Below the pieces are notes generated by a model. That model was not told the DNA's origin. It saw nothing but the letters and a program-made list of their open reading frames with translations, and did not search any database. A stretch of 64,000 nt of DNA, from positions 1 to 64,000 of the forward strand of contig CAYYIS010000013.1 in NCBI GenBank assembly GCA_964470965.1, written 5' to 3'. Within the stretch, counting starts at the first letter, position 1. Every line of letters begins with the position of its first letter. The DNA comes from CAYYIS01 sp964470965 (GTDB lineage: Bacteria; JAAXHH01; JABIQT01). Shown piece by piece: positions 63,837-64,000 of this stretch. The translations under genes were made by a program, and so were the position numbers.

Positions 63837-64000
63837 ATGCCTTTAAATCTATGTGATCATACAGCCTTGGAAATTGCGGAGTTGATCCGCCGCCGGGACG
63901 CCAGCGCGGTGGAAGTGTTTGAGTCCGTGGCACACAGGGTCGAGCAGGTCGAGGGGCGCAGCGGGATGCTAGATTATCAGCCCTCGGACCAAGATGAAGC
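63837..64000 (+). CDS. gatA: Glutamyl-tRNA amidotransferase subunit A / amidase, 5' end only
   Basis: Only the first 54 codons are in the window. CDHTALEIAELIRRRDASAV and ESVAHRVEQVEG match the opening helices of amidase-signature proteins such as GatA, the glutaminase subunit of GatCAB. Its place directly after gatC supports GatA rather than another amidase. The Ser-Ser-Lys catalytic region lies beyond the edge. Confidence 0.75.
   Translation, partial: MPLNLCDHTALEIAELIRRRDASAVEVFESVAHRVEQVEGRSGMLDYQPSDQDE

Overview
This 64-kb window is ordinary-density bacterial chromosome of moderate GC. Its gene content suggests a diderm heterotroph of the Latescibacterota/Poribacteria kind. The signs are three phytanoyl-CoA-type dioxygenases, DUF1080 and ThuA proteins, a PQQ sugar dehydrogenase, HEAT and ankyrin proteins, Gfo/Idh and ceramidase-like enzymes, a TonB receptor and outer-membrane barrels. 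The phylum call is inference from composition; no rRNA or universal marker phylogeny is available. I saw no rRNA, tRNA, CRISPR array, prophage or intact insertion sequence.

Layout. 1-10 kb (minus strand): an amidohydrolase running off the left edge, an MFS transporter, a membrane-anchored cytochrome c, a TonB receptor, a DUF1080 hydrolase, a PQQ-dependent dehydrogenase lipoprotein and an unknown secreted protein. Together the middle genes look like a periplasmic sugar-oxidation module. 10-23 kb: a fused indolepyruvate:ferredoxin oxidoreductase; then on the plus strand an AmpD/AmiD-type amidase, a short SelA, a large gluzincin/TolB-propeller/barrel protein, a lipoprotein, a DJ-1/PfpI protein and an alpha/beta hydrolase fused to a SAM-hydroxide adenosyltransferase C-terminal-like domain. 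23.5-30.1 kb: a tight five-gene plus-strand run (PhyH dioxygenase, SDR, Tat-type alanine racemase homologue with altered catalytic residues, acyltransferase with a large unknown N-terminal region, family-5 solute-binding protein). This is my best candidate for an undescribed pathway.

30-41.5 kb: a stand-alone AICAR transformylase, then a decayed glycan region (an intact PMT/ArnT-like glycosyltransferase beside a broken GT2-methyltransferase fusion gene), a CocE-type hydrolase, a class A beta-lactamase, and a small SEC-C / VOC / GNAT group. 41.6-54.3 kb: an NHL propeller, MATE exporter, FabV enoyl reductase, PHP phosphatase, TrmB, peroxiredoxin, an MFS-HEAT fusion with an apparent N-terminal frameshift, an ankyrin protein, a ceramidase-like protein and DUF1415. 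54.7-64 kb: Gfo/Idh, PhyH, ThuA, a tiny zinc ribbon, a coenzyme-B12 diol/glycerol dehydratase whose large and medium subunits are fused, its small subunit, a PhyH-HEAT fusion, an unknown protein, a MazG-like protein, GatC and the start of GatA at the right edge.

Many start codons given here differ from the longest possible reading frame; they were chosen by Shine-Dalgarno spacing and signal peptides. All family names rest on motif recognition by eye, without database searches.
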